Below are positions 8,120-16,607 of a stretch of 24,316 nucleotides of DNA, piece by piece. The notes under the pieces were generated by a model, which was not told where the DNA came from, did no database searches, and saw only the letters and a list, made by a program, of their open reading frames with translations. Every line of letters starts with the position of its first letter. Positions within the stretch are counted from its first letter, which is position 1. The position numbers and the translations under genes are program-made. The stretch is from Actinomycetota bacterium (GTDB lineage: Bacteria > Actinomycetota > Thermoleophilia > Solirubrobacterales > Thermoleophilaceae): positions 1 to 24,316 of the forward strand of contig VAXR01000029.1 in NCBI GenBank assembly GCA_005885165.1, read 5' to 3'.

Positions 8120-10132
8120 CTACTGGGGGCGCTGCACGTCACGGGCCGAAACGGTCACAGGCCGGTCGGCGGCCGCGGCCGGCGGGCGATCGAACCCCGC
8201 CGCGGCGTAGGCATCGCGCTCGTCGAGCGTCTCGTTCTCGAGCAGCGCCTTCGCGAGCGAGTCCAGTCGATCACGGTTCTCGCGGAGCCTGTCGAGCGCC
8301 CTTTCGTAGCACTCGTCCACGATCCGGCGCACCTCGGTGTCGACCAGCTCGCGCGTGGACTCGGACGGCGCGTTCGGGTCGAGCCCCGCCAGCGGGCCCT
8401 GCTCGCTTCCCGGCCGCGGCAGCACCGTCACGAGCCCCACGTTCTCGGACATCCCCCATCGTCCCACCATCTGCCGGGCGATGTTCGTGATCTGCTCGAG
8501 GTCGGATTCCGCGCCCGTGGTCACGGTCCCGTACACGATCTCCTCGGCGGCGCGGCCGCCGAGGGCGCCCACGATCCGCCCGCGCAGGTACGTCGCGTCG
8601 TAGCCATAGCGGTCGGACTCAGGGCTCTGGAACGTCACCCCGAGCGACTGCCCGCGCGGGATGATCGAGACCTTGCGCACCGGGTCGGCGCCCGGCTCGA
8701 GCATCCCGAGCACGGCGTGGCCGGACTCGTGGTACGCGGTGCGCTCGCGCTCATCGGGCGACAGCGTTATTCGCCGCTCGGTGCCGAGCACGATCTTCTC
8801 GAGAGCGTCGCTGAAGTCCGCGGCCGTGACGCGCTCGTGGTCGCGGCGCGCCGCGGTGAGCGCCGCCTCGTTGACGAGGTTGCGAAGGTCGGCGCCCACC
8901 ATGCCGGGGGTGCTCGCGGCCACCTGGCCGAGGTCGACGTCGTCGGCCAGCGGCACCGAGCGCGTGTGCACCTCGAGGATCTTGCGGCGCCCGTCGCGGT
9001 CCGGCGGGTTGACGAACACCCGCCGGTCGAAGCGCCCCGGACGCAGAAGCGCGGGGTCCAGGATCTCCGGCCGGTTGGTCGCCCCGAGCACGATCACGCC
9101 CTCGGCGCCGGTGAAGCCGTCCATCTCGGTGAGGATCTGGTTGAGCGTCTGCTCGCGCTCGTCGTGCCCGCCGAACGACGCGCCGCCCCCACGCGCGCGC
9201 CCGATCGCGTCGAGCTCGTCGACGAAGATGATCGCCGGCGCCGCCTGCTTCGCCTGGTTGAAGAGGTCGCGCACGCGGCTCGCGCCGACCCCCACGATCG
9301 CCTCGATGAACTCGGACGCGGAGATCGAGAAGAACGGAACGTCGGCCTCGCCGGCAACGGCTCGCGCCAGCAGCGTCTTGCCGGTGCCCGGCGGTCCGGC
9401 CAGGAGCACGCCCTTCGGGATGGCTCCGCCCACGCGCAGGTAGCGGTCCGGGTTGCGCAAGAAGTCGACCACCTCGATCAGCTCCTCCTCGGCCTCGTCG
9501 ATCCCCGCCACGTCGCGGAACGTGGTGCGCTGGGCGGAGTGCTCGTAGCGGCGGGCGCCCGAGCGGCCGAACTGGCCGAGCACCCCGCCTCCGGAGCTCC
9601 GGCGCGCGAGCGCCACGAAGAGGGCAACCAGGAGCAGCGTCGGGCCGAAGCCGAACACGATCGTCTGCCAGAGCGGCGTGCCGGTGTCGACCGAGTGGGC
9701 GTTCACCGTCACGTTCTTCGCTATCAGGAGCTTCGAGATGCCGTCGTCGCCGAACGCCGGCCGGACGGTCTGGAACTTCGTCTTCGTCCGGCCGCCCTTG
9801 CCCGCGGGGTAGCGGACGGCCACCCGGAAGGTGCCCTGGATCTCATCGCCCTTGGAGCTGATCTCGCGGACGTTCCCCTGCTGCACCTGGTGGTAGAAGA
9901 GCGTGTACGGAACCGAGAGGCGCGCCGGCTTGCCCGACAGCGCGAGGCTGACGATGAAGTTCAGCGCGAACAGCGCGAGCAGCACCCACCAGAAGCGCCG
10001 CCAGGCGCTCGGCATCGTCGGCGGCCGTTCGGGGGCGTCCGGCGGCGGCTGATCGGGGTGGCCCTCCACGCGCCACGGCTGGCGATCGCGATCGGACGGT
10101 TGCCGCGCTGGTCTTTGCCGCAGGTCGGGCAT
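8120..10132 (-). CDS. ftsH: ATP-dependent zinc metalloprotease FtsH
   Basis: The protein has 670 residues. A Pro/Arg-rich leader (1-43; start could also be M40, at 10015) is followed by membrane helix 1 (about 46-65), an extracytoplasmic segment, membrane helix 2 (about 155-177), the AAA+ domain with Walker A GPPGTGKT (246-253), Walker B IIFVDELD (301-308) and the arginine-finger region RPGRFDRR, then the peptidase with HESGH (468-472) and the third zinc ligand, likely D544. FtsH extracts and degrades membrane and regulatory proteins as a membrane hexamer. The second-region pore loop reads EAIVGVGA where the family has EMFVGVGA, so the conserved aromatic residue is Ile. The gene is single, with a TTGCCA/TAGGCT promoter just upstream. 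The C-terminal tail is Ala/Pro-rich and lacks a known motif. Confidence 0.97.
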   Translation of the reverse strand: MPDLRQRPARQPSDRDRQPWRVEGHPDQPPPDAPERPPTMPSAWRRFWWVLLALFALNFIVSLALSGKPARLSVPYTLFYHQVQQGNVREISSKGDEIQGTFRVAVRYPAGKGGRTKTKFQTVRPAFGDDGISKLLIAKNVTVNAHSVDTGTPLWQTIVFGFGPTLLLVALFVALARRSSGGGVLGQFGRSGARRYEHSAQRTTFRDVAGIDEAEEELIEVVDFLRNPDRYLRVGGAIPKGVLLAGPPGTGKTLLARAVAGEADVPFFSISASEFIEAIVGVGASRVRDLFNQAKQAAPAIIFVDELDAIGRARGGGASFGGHDEREQTLNQILTEMDGFTGAEGVIVLGATNRPEILDPALLRPGRFDRRVFVNPPDRDGRRKILEVHTRSVPLADDVDLGQVAASTPGMVGADLRNLVNEAALTAARRDHERVTAADFSDALEKIVLGTERRITLSPDERERTAYHESGHAVLGMLEPGADPVRKVSIIPRGQSLGVTFQSPESDRYGYDATYLRGRIVGALGGRAAEEIVYGTVTTGAESDLEQITNIARQMVGRWGMSENVGLVTVLPRPGSEQGPLAGLDPNAPSESTRELVDTEVRRIVDECYERALDRLRENRDRLDSLAKALLENETLDERDAYAAAGFDRPPAAAADRPVTVSARDVQRPQ

Positions 10133-10147
10133 GGTGGGTCCGCGTTG

Positions 10148-10175
10148 AGCCTACCGCTGCACGCGTCCCTGGCAA
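10148..10175 (-). promoter_or_regulatory. Probable ftsH promoter (-35 TTGCCA, -10 TAGGCT)
   Basis: On the minus strand TTGCCA (10170-10175) and TAGGCT (10148-10153) are separated by 16 nt. Both match the housekeeping sigma consensus well (5 of 6 in the -35). Transcription would begin about 9 nt before the ATG at 10132, leaving almost no leader, which fits the lack of a ribosome binding site and supports that start over the internal M40. Confidence 0.5.
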
Positions 10176-10267
10176 GGGTGCGCCATCGCCGGCGCCGTCG
10201 CGTCCTTAACGCGGGCCCGAGAGGCGCCTTCCGCAGTGGAGCTCGGCTTCCATCAAGATTCCCGGCG

Positions 10268-12469
10268 ATGACCGCGCGTCGCGCAGCGATGCTCGTCGCC
10301 TGCGTAGCGCTGCTTTCGTCGGCTGAGGGGTACGCAGCCGGGGCGGCGGACGCACGCGTATACGTGGGCGTCGGCCGCGCCGACATCACGCCGCTGACCG
10401 GCGGCTACAAGGGCGGCTGGGCGTGCTCGTGCGCGCAGGCGCTCGGCCAGCACACACGCTTATACGCGCGCGTGGTTGTAATCAAGGAGGGTCGCCGCAA
10501 GATCGCGCTGGTGGCCGAGGACCTCTCGTTCCTGGGGGCAGGGATGGTGCGCGACGCCGTGGCGATCGTGAAGCGCCGCGGGTTCTCCGAGCGGAACGTC
10601 ATCGACTCGGCCACCCACACGCATGGCTCGCAGACCGGGTTCATGAACTTCGGCACCTACAACTCGGTGCTCCCGAAGAGCGGGCACCTCACCAAGTTCA
10701 ACATCACGAACACGGCGGCGGACCCCACGCTGTACAGCTTCATGGTGCGCCAGCTGGCGAAGGCGATCGCCCGGGCCGACGACGACCTCGCGCCGGGCGC
10801 GGTCGGCTGGGGCCACACCGACCTGCTCAGAGTCACGCAGAACCGGAGCCTCGAGGCCCACCTGGCGAACTACGGCATCAAGGAGCCGCCGGGGACCGGG
10901 AACGTCAACCAGGACCCGGGCGGCTACCGCGACACGATCGATCCCTCGGTCGACGTCCTGCGCGTCGATCGCCTCCGGCATGGCCGGCGGGTGCCGGTCG
11001 GGATGTACTCGGCGTTTGCCGACCACGGCACCGTGGTCAAGCCCACCTTCTCGTACTTCACCGCGGACCACCAGGGCGCGGCCGAGCGCGTGGTTGAGGC
11101 CACGGTGCGCCGGGCCGGGCACGTTCCTCGCAGCCAGGACGTGGTCAACGCCTTCGCCGACAGCGACGCCGGCGACATGACTGCCGGGATCGTCCACAAC
11201 GGGCCGGCCCAGGCGGAATGGGTCGGCCGGCGCGAGGCCGACGCGATGATGAAGGCCTGGCGCGCGGCGGGCCGCTCGATGACCGCTCACCCGGCGCTCG
11301 ACCTGCGCTGGACCCGGGTCTGCATGTGCGGCCAGGGAACCTCGGACGGCGCAACCGACTCCACGCCCGTGATCGGCCAGGCCGCGGGCGCCGGGTCCGA
11401 GGAGCTCCGCACGATCTTCTACGACGAGGGCCTGGCACGCGAGGGCGACATGCTGCCGGCCGACGTCGGTCCCCAGGGCGACAAGGTGCAGTCGGTGCGC
11501 GAGAGCGGGAACGTGCCGCAGGCGATACCGATGGCCGCGGTCCGGCTCGGCAACCGCATGATCGTCTCCATCCCGGGCGAGGCGACGGTCGGGGTCGGGA
11601 AGATGGTGCGCCGCGCGGTGATCGCGGTGAGCGGGGGCGCCGGGATCGCGCGCGTGGTGATCGCCGGCTACGCGGACGAGTACCTCTCCTACTGGACGAC
11701 GCCGGCCGAGTACGAGCGCCAGCACTACGAGGGCGGCTTCACCCTGTACGGGCGGACGGCGTCACTCGTCCTGCGGGACACGCTGGCCGAGCTCGCTCGA
11801 CGGCTCGTCACGGGTAAGCCGCCGCCCGCGCCGTACGCGTACGACCCGAACGAGGGCGTGCACCCCACCGGGGCCGGGTACGGTCTCGGCGCAAAGAAGG
11901 GCAAGGCGTCGATGCAGCCGAAGCCGGTTGGGCGTCTCGGCCACGTCGCGTTCAGCTGGCACGGAGGAGCCAACGGCTTGGACCGCCCGGTGGACCGGCC
12001 GTTCGTGACCGTGCAGCGCCGCGCCGGGCGCCGCTGGCGCCGTGTGGCAGACGATCTCGGTATGCAGATCGTCTGGTCGTCCGACTCGAACGGCGGCTAT
12101 CTGGCCCGCTGGGAGGTCCCGCTGTCAGCCCGCCGCGGGAGGTACCGATTCCTCGTAACCGCCAAGCGCTACCGGCTGACCTCGCGGACGTTCCGGGTCC
12201 GGGCAGCCGCGCTCATACATGCCGTCGCGCGCGGCGGCAGGCTGCTGCTGCGCTACCCGCACGCGGTGATCGACCAGGACTGGACGTACCGCCCGTCGTT
12301 CGCCGCCGGTGGGGCTGTGACCTTCCTCGTGGACGGCCGCAGGTTCGTGGTGCACGAGTCCCGGGCGCGGATGTTCGCCATCCCGGCGGGCGCCCACGTG
12401 GTCGTGCCCGCCGGCGGCGCGCGCGACCGCTACGGCAACACCAACGCCGCGAGGCTCGTCATCCGCTGA
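10268..12469 (+). CDS. Secreted neutral/alkaline ceramidase family hydrolase
   Basis: The protein has 733 residues from ATG 10268. Residues 1-27 look like a signal peptide (basic start, hydrophobic core, Ala-rich cleavage zone). The ceramidase fold begins with VGVGRADITP. Likely zinc ligands are H117 and H119 in ATHTHG, H253 in ADHGT, E438 in SIPGEAT and Y472 in ADEYLSY, and the family stretch TTPAEYERQHYEGG (477-490) is very clear. The position of the catalytic Ser, in the family motif N-x-G-D-[VM]-S-P-N, reads DAGDMTAG here, so T305 stands where Ser is expected. The C-terminal 180 residues are beta-rich and lack strong family features. Neutral ceramidases split the amide of N-acyl sphingoids; actinobacteria of this type are not known to me to make ceramide, so an environmental lipid or another N-acyl amide is a plausible substrate. 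The frame is open upstream to 8090, but that part is antisense to ftsH. Confidence 0.88.
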   Translation: MTARRAAMLVACVALLSSAEGYAAGAADARVYVGVGRADITPLTGGYKGGWACSCAQALGQHTRLYARVVVIKEGRRKIALVAEDLSFLGAGMVRDAVAIVKRRGFSERNVIDSATHTHGSQTGFMNFGTYNSVLPKSGHLTKFNITNTAADPTLYSFMVRQLAKAIARADDDLAPGAVGWGHTDLLRVTQNRSLEAHLANYGIKEPPGTGNVNQDPGGYRDTIDPSVDVLRVDRLRHGRRVPVGMYSAFADHGTVVKPTFSYFTADHQGAAERVVEATVRRAGHVPRSQDVVNAFADSDAGDMTAGIVHNGPAQAEWVGRREADAMMKAWRAAGRSMTAHPALDLRWTRVCMCGQGTSDGATDSTPVIGQAAGAGSEELRTIFYDEGLAREGDMLPADVGPQGDKVQSVRESGNVPQAIPMAAVRLGNRMIVSIPGEATVGVGKMVRRAVIAVSGGAGIARVVIAGYADEYLSYWTTPAEYERQHYEGGFTLYGRTASLVLRDTLAELARRLVTGKPPPAPYAYDPNEGVHPTGAGYGLGAKKGKASMQPKPVGRLGHVAFSWHGGANGLDRPVDRPFVTVQRRAGRRWRRVADDLGMQIVWSSDSNGGYLARWEVPLSARRGRYRFLVTAKRYRLTSRTFRVRAAALIHAVARGGRLLLRYPHAVIDQDWTYRPSFAAGGAVTFLVDGRRFVVHESRARMFAIPAGAHVVVPAGGARDRYGNTNAARLVIR

Positions 12470-12491
12470 TGCAAGCCCGCTCTGACCCGGC

Positions 12492-13037
12492 TCAGCCGCC
12501 GTCGGAGTCGCCGGCCCCGGGCGTGGGCGAGTAGTTGAGCCCCAGCCAGCGGTCCGCGCAGTCCTGGTCCGGCGCGCTGCCGGCGCTGCCAGCCCTGTAC
12601 ACCGGAGTGCGCTCCAGGCGATCGCCGAGCTCCGTGAGCTCCTCGGTGGAGAGCGTCCGCTCGAGCAGTGGGAAGAGGACACGCTCTTCGCGACGCACGT
12701 GCTCCTCCAACCCGGCGCCGAGCGCGTGCGCGTCCGGGAGCCGATCCGACCCGTCGCCGTCTGCGAGCAGCCGATCGGCCTGACGGCGCAGCACCACGTG
12801 CTCGATCAGGACCTCGGCGACGACCGGCTCGCGGTGTCGGGCCTGCTCGGCTAGCACCGGAAGGAGGATCTGCTCCTCGACCGCGAGGTGCTCCGCGCCC
12901 TCGAGTTCCCAGTACGAGCGGAAGCTGTCGGTCGCGGTCGCGACGGTCGCCTCCGTCGCCCGCTGAAGGCCCTGGGCGACCACGAGCGCGTGGTGGTGGT
13001 CGCGCGAAAGGCGGACGAGGGCGGGATCGCGGCGCAT
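12492..13037 (-). CDS. Hemerythrin HHE cation-binding domain protein
   Basis: The protein has 181 residues. The spacing of H14-H16, H50/E54, H80 and H113/E117 (EEHVRREE) matches the four-helix hemerythrin fold with a carboxylate-bridged di-iron site. Such proteins bind O2, NO or iron and act in redox sensing or iron protection; which applies here cannot be told. The last 35 residues are an unrelated low-complexity tail with one Cys. Its stop lies 22 bases from the ceramidase stop (convergent). A TAGGCT hexamer 6 nt before the ATG suggests a leaderless transcript. Confidence 0.88.
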   Translation of the reverse strand: MRRDPALVRLSRDHHHALVVAQGLQRATEATVATATDSFRSYWELEGAEHLAVEEQILLPVLAEQARHREPVVAEVLIEHVVLRRQADRLLADGDGSDRLPDAHALGAGLEEHVRREERVLFPLLERTLSTEELTELGDRLERTPVYRAGSAGSAPDQDCADRWLGLNYSPTPGAGDSDGG

Positions 13038-13043
13038 CCGTCG

Positions 13044-13049
13044 AGCCTA
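13044..13049 (-). promoter_or_regulatory. -10 element of a likely leaderless promoter for the hemerythrin gene
   Basis: TAGGCT on the minus strand is the same hexamer as in the ftsH promoter and is followed by 6 nt and the ATG at 13037, placing the expected start of transcription at the start codon. No good -35 hexamer is visible. Confidence 0.4.
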
Positions 13050-13163
13050 CCGGGGCCACCTTCGCTTCCCCCGGGGGGCTGGACCTGAACGCATCTTTTA
13101 CCGGCGCCTTAGCGGTCCTTGAAGAAGGCCCCCCAACCTGCGCGCGGGACTCACCTCGCTCCG

Positions 13164-14543
13164 ATGACCACCAGCGCTCTGATTCCACACGAGCGGCGGT
13201 CGAGGCCGATCGTCGTCCGCCGAAAGCCGCGCCGCGCGTCGGTCGAGCTCGCCATGTCAGGCGCGCTCCTCGCCGCCGTGATGCTGGTCCTCCGCCCGGG
13301 GATCGCCCTGGCGGGCCTGACTGCTGGGCTTTTACTGGCCGCCCGACTCGTGGCCGCGCGCGGACTCCGCATGCGTCGGCGCATCCGAACCGGGTCCCGC
13401 CGGGGACTGCGGCGGCGTGGGCGTGCAAGCCCGCTCCAGCGGAGCGTGGCGATCGCGACGACCGCGGCGGCCGCAACGGTCCTGCTCGCGCTGTTCTCAT
13501 ATGGCGCCGCGCTGACGGCGCGATCGAACTCGAGTCTTGGCATCCGCTCGGTCGAGTGGTTGCGCGGAAACGGCGCGGCCTGGCTCGTGTCCGACATCGA
13601 GCGCCTCTACTACTCCGTGAACGCGCCATCGAAGGGCGGGCCGACGCTCAAGCGGCTGCCGTCGGTCGGCGTCGGAAGCGAACCGGCGGGGCGTCTGCGG
13701 CCGCAGGTCGCGGAGGTGCAGCGCCCGAAGGCGATCACGCCCGTGATACGGCCCGCCCTTTCGAGCGAGGGGAGCTGGCACGCGACGCAGTCGCGCTACG
13801 CGTCGCAGCCCGACCCACCCGTGCTCGTCACGACCTACCGGCCCGACCCCAGCTACCCGCGCGTCCTCGCGGGCGTGGCCCGGATCGACCCCCGCCGAGC
13901 CACCGTCGCGCTCTATCCCGGCATCCAGGAGCCGCCCGGCGGAGTGGCATCCGGCCTGCCGAGCGACGTTCCCGCGGGCAGCCGGAAGAGGATTCTCGCC
14001 ACATTTAACAGCGGGTTCAAGCCCTCGGACGCGAGCGCTGGCTTCTTCGCCGGAGGCCACCTCCTCGAGCCGATGCGCCCGGGGCTCGCCACGCTCGTCG
14101 GCACTCGCTCAGGCAAGGTCGACGTCGTCTCGTGGTCCGGCGGCCAGCGGCCCGGGGGCGATGTCGCGTTCGCTCGTCAGAACCTCCCGCTGATCGTGAA
14201 CCACGGCCAGCCGAACCCGAACTTGAGCGACGGTCCGGAATGGGGCACGACCGTCGGCAACTCGACCATGGTGTGGCGCTCCGCCGTCGGCGTCGACCGG
14301 CACGGTGACCTGCTCTACGCCGCCGCCGACTACCGGACGGTGCGGGGTCTCGCCGACATCCTCATCCACGCGGGAGCCGTCCGCGCCATGGAGCTGGACA
14401 TCAACTCCTACTGGGTCACCTTCAACACGTACGGCAACCCGGGCGCCGCACATCCGAAGAAGCTCCTGGTCGGGATGGACAGGCCCGCGCAGCGTTACCT
14501 CACGCCGGACGACCGCGACTTCTTCGCGGTGTTCGCGCGCTGA
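13164..14543 (+). CDS. Membrane-anchored NAGPA / phosphodiester glycosidase-like protein
   Basis: The protein has 459 residues from ATG 13164; a TTG at 13119 would add 15 residues. The N-terminus is basic, then two or three hydrophobic segments (about 26-68 and 93-118) separated by a strongly Arg-rich loop (about 70-90). The extracytoplasmic part starts near 120 and carries the NAGPA-type domain (about 220-459): FNSGF (281-285), GNSTMVWRSAVGVD, and LADILIHAGAVRAMELDIN. NAGPA enzymes uncover GlcNAc-1-phosphodiesters, and bacterial members are thought to act on cell-surface sugar phosphates. The usual DGGGS stretch is DINSY here, so activity is unproven. It is a single gene, convergent with the EAL gene downstream (31 nt between stops). 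Confidence 0.8.
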   Translation: MTTSALIPHERRSRPIVVRRKPRRASVELAMSGALLAAVMLVLRPGIALAGLTAGLLLAARLVAARGLRMRRRIRTGSRRGLRRRGRASPLQRSVAIATTAAAATVLLALFSYGAALTARSNSSLGIRSVEWLRGNGAAWLVSDIERLYYSVNAPSKGGPTLKRLPSVGVGSEPAGRLRPQVAEVQRPKAITPVIRPALSSEGSWHATQSRYASQPDPPVLVTTYRPDPSYPRVLAGVARIDPRRATVALYPGIQEPPGGVASGLPSDVPAGSRKRILATFNSGFKPSDASAGFFAGGHLLEPMRPGLATLVGTRSGKVDVVSWSGGQRPGGDVAFARQNLPLIVNHGQPNPNLSDGPEWGTTVGNSTMVWRSAVGVDRHGDLLYAAADYRTVRGLADILIHAGAVRAMELDINSYWVTFNTYGNPGAAHPKKLLVGMDRPAQRYLTPDDRDFFAVFAR

Positions 14544-14574
14544 ATCAGCACCCGCGCCACCGGCGTGAGATCGG

Positions 14575-16542
14575 CTAGCGCGGGAACCGGGCGTTTACGT
14601 CCGTCAGATCCGGCGGGATCTGGATGGACTCCGCGCCCGATGCCGCGGGGCGGTCCGCTTCCTCGGCGGGCGGCGGCACCGGCATCATGCGCGCGGCGAG
14701 GGCCCGCAGGTATAGCTCTCGCACCTGGTCGGCGGGCACGGGCTTCGAGAAGAGGTAGCCCTGGCCGTACTGGCATCCGTTCTCGAGCAGGAAGCGTCGC
14801 TGCTTCTCGGTCTCGACTCCCTCGGCGTGCGGGCGCCTGCCGAGCTTCTCGGCGAGCTGGATGATCATCTGGACCATCACCGCCGCGTCCGGCGACGTCG
14901 ACAGGGCGGAGATGAACGACTGGTCGACCTTGAGGATGTGGGCCGGGATCTGGAGCAGCCGCGACAGCGACGACAGCTCGACGCCGAAGTCGTCGATCGC
15001 GAGCCGGAAACCCTCCGCGGTCATCTGACGCAGGAGGGCGACGGTGCTGTCGAAGTCGCGCAGTGCGCTCGACTCGGTGATCTCCACCACGAAGCGGTCG
15101 AAGGGAACTTCCGCGGCGGCGAGGCTTGTCCGCATGCTCGGGAGCAGCTCCCGCTGGGACAGCTGCCGCGGCGAGAGGTTGAACGCGATCTCGAACTCCA
15201 TGCCCTCCTGATCCCATATGCGCGCCTGCCGCGCGACCTCGTCCATCACCCAGGCGCCGAGCGGCTCGATCAGCCCCGTCTCCTCGGCCACCTCGATGAA
15301 CTCGGACGGGGGCACCATCCCCAGCTCCTCGTCCTCCCAGCGCGCGAGCGCCTCCACGCCCTCGATCGCGCCGGTGTGGAGGTCGACCGTGGGCTGGTAA
15401 TGCAGTCTGAGCGCGCCCTGGTCGATCGCCTTCCGCAGCCGCGAGATCAGCGACAGGCGGCGGCCGGAGCTTGGCCGGGCGCGGTCATAGAGCGTGACGC
15501 TCCCCGGACCCGCCGACTTCGCGCTCGACAGCGCGAGCTGGGCCCCCGACAGGAGCTGCTCGACGGTCTGGTCGTGATCGTCGGCGGCTTCGCGCTCGGC
15601 CAGCACGGCGACCCCGACGCACGCACCGAGGTAGATCTCGCGGTCGTCCACGCGTATCGGCTCGGCGAGCGCGGTCTGGACGGAGTGGGCGGTCTCCTGC
15701 GGGGCTCGCTCTGCGCTGACCCACGGCTGCCGCTGCTCGGCCGCCGGGGTATCACGCAGGTCTGTGAGGAGGATCAGGAACTCGTCGGCAGAGCGGCGCG
15801 CCACCATCTCGGCCGACACCGCCGCCCGGGCGATCCGGGCGCCGGCGTGGCGCAGCAGCTGGTCGCCCGCGCGCGTGCCGAGACTGTCATTCGCGAGCCG
15901 GAATCCATCGAGGTCGACAGCTAGGACGCTGATCGTGCCGCCGCGGCGCTCGCGGCGCCTGAGCGCCAGGTGGAGGTGGTCTGCGAACTTCGCCTGGTTG
16001 GGCAGGCCGGTGACCTTGTCGTGGTCGCGGTGCTCGAGGTCCGAGCGCAGCAGCGCCTCGGCGAACACCCAGACCGAGAACAGCAGCCCGCCGCAGCCCA
16101 GCGTGCTCGCGGGGTGGGCGATCGTCCACGCCGGATCCACTCCGACGGTAACGGCACCCAGAAGGAGGAAGAGGAAGCCCATGCCCACGCGGATCGTGAG
16201 CCGGCTGAAGCGAGCGACGAGCGACACGACGGAGATTGCCAGCCAGGACAGCGCCGGGCTGCGGGCGCCGCCGGTGATGGCGATGCCGACAGCAAGGGGC
16301 AGCTGCGTGGCGAGCCAGCCGGAGATCGCCCAGTACTCGGGTCGCCGCCGCCGCTCCAGGTCGCGATAGAGGTAGATCGAGAGGACGGCCGAGGCGATGA
16401 GCACGGCGAATGGCCACCAGCCGATCTCGCTGGCTGACCCTGCGACCACGAAAGCCAGGACCACGAACATCAGCGCGCGCGCGGGGCCGACGCCGCTCAC
16501 CGTCGCGACGAGCCGCTCGCGGTCCAGCTCCGTGGGGCACAT
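14575..16542 (-). CDS. Membrane protein with degenerate GGDEF and intact EAL domain (probable c-di-GMP phosphodiesterase)
   Basis: The protein has 655 residues from ATG 16542 (frame open to 16692). Six or so hydrophobic segments span about 20-165 and do not match a sensor domain I recognise. The GGDEF domain (about 170-350) has SADEF at 251-255 in place of GGDEF and no RxxD site before it, so cyclase activity is unlikely; it may bind GTP as a regulator. The EAL domain (about 365-620) keeps EAL (397-399), N455 in NLSPRQL, E487 in EITES, the pair D517/D518, K538 in LKVDQSF, E574 in AEGVET and GQGY. The loop-6 stretch is DDFGVELSS instead of the usual DDFGTGYSS. It is transcribed away from the TrpB2 operon across a 258-base region with strong inverted repeats. 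Confidence 0.92.
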   Translation of the reverse strand: MCPTELDRERLVATVSGVGPARALMFVVLAFVVAGSASEIGWWPFAVLIASAVLSIYLYRDLERRRRPEYWAISGWLATQLPLAVGIAITGGARSPALSWLAISVVSLVARFSRLTIRVGMGFLFLLLGAVTVGVDPAWTIAHPASTLGCGGLLFSVWVFAEALLRSDLEHRDHDKVTGLPNQAKFADHLHLALRRRERRGGTISVLAVDLDGFRLANDSLGTRAGDQLLRHAGARIARAAVSAEMVARRSADEFLILLTDLRDTPAAEQRQPWVSAERAPQETAHSVQTALAEPIRVDDREIYLGACVGVAVLAEREAADDHDQTVEQLLSGAQLALSSAKSAGPGSVTLYDRARPSSGRRLSLISRLRKAIDQGALRLHYQPTVDLHTGAIEGVEALARWEDEELGMVPPSEFIEVAEETGLIEPLGAWVMDEVARQARIWDQEGMEFEIAFNLSPRQLSQRELLPSMRTSLAAAEVPFDRFVVEITESSALRDFDSTVALLRQMTAEGFRLAIDDFGVELSSLSRLLQIPAHILKVDQSFISALSTSPDAAVMVQMIIQLAEKLGRRPHAEGVETEKQRRFLLENGCQYGQGYLFSKPVPADQVRELYLRALAARMMPVPPPAEEADRPAASGAESIQIPPDLTDVNARFPR

Positions 16543-16607
16543 CCATGTGTACTCGCCCACGGGTGCTCTATCGGCACGTGAGGCCGATTTCGGTACCAAA
16601 AATGAGG

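Noticed and set aside
8090..10267. Upstream extension of the ceramidase frame, giving a 1459-residue protein
   Set aside because: This part is exactly antisense to ftsH, is Arg/Ala-rich with no family features, and a clear signal peptide starts at ATG 10268.
10460..11725. 421-residue minus-strand frame inside the ceramidase gene
   Set aside because: It is antisense to strongly conserved ceramidase motifs, and its composition is typical of a GC-rich shadow frame.
14555..14565. Small cgcc/ggcg hairpin between the convergent NAGPA-like and EAL genes
   Set aside because: A 4-bp stem with a 3-nt loop is expected by chance at this base composition, and no T-run flanks it.
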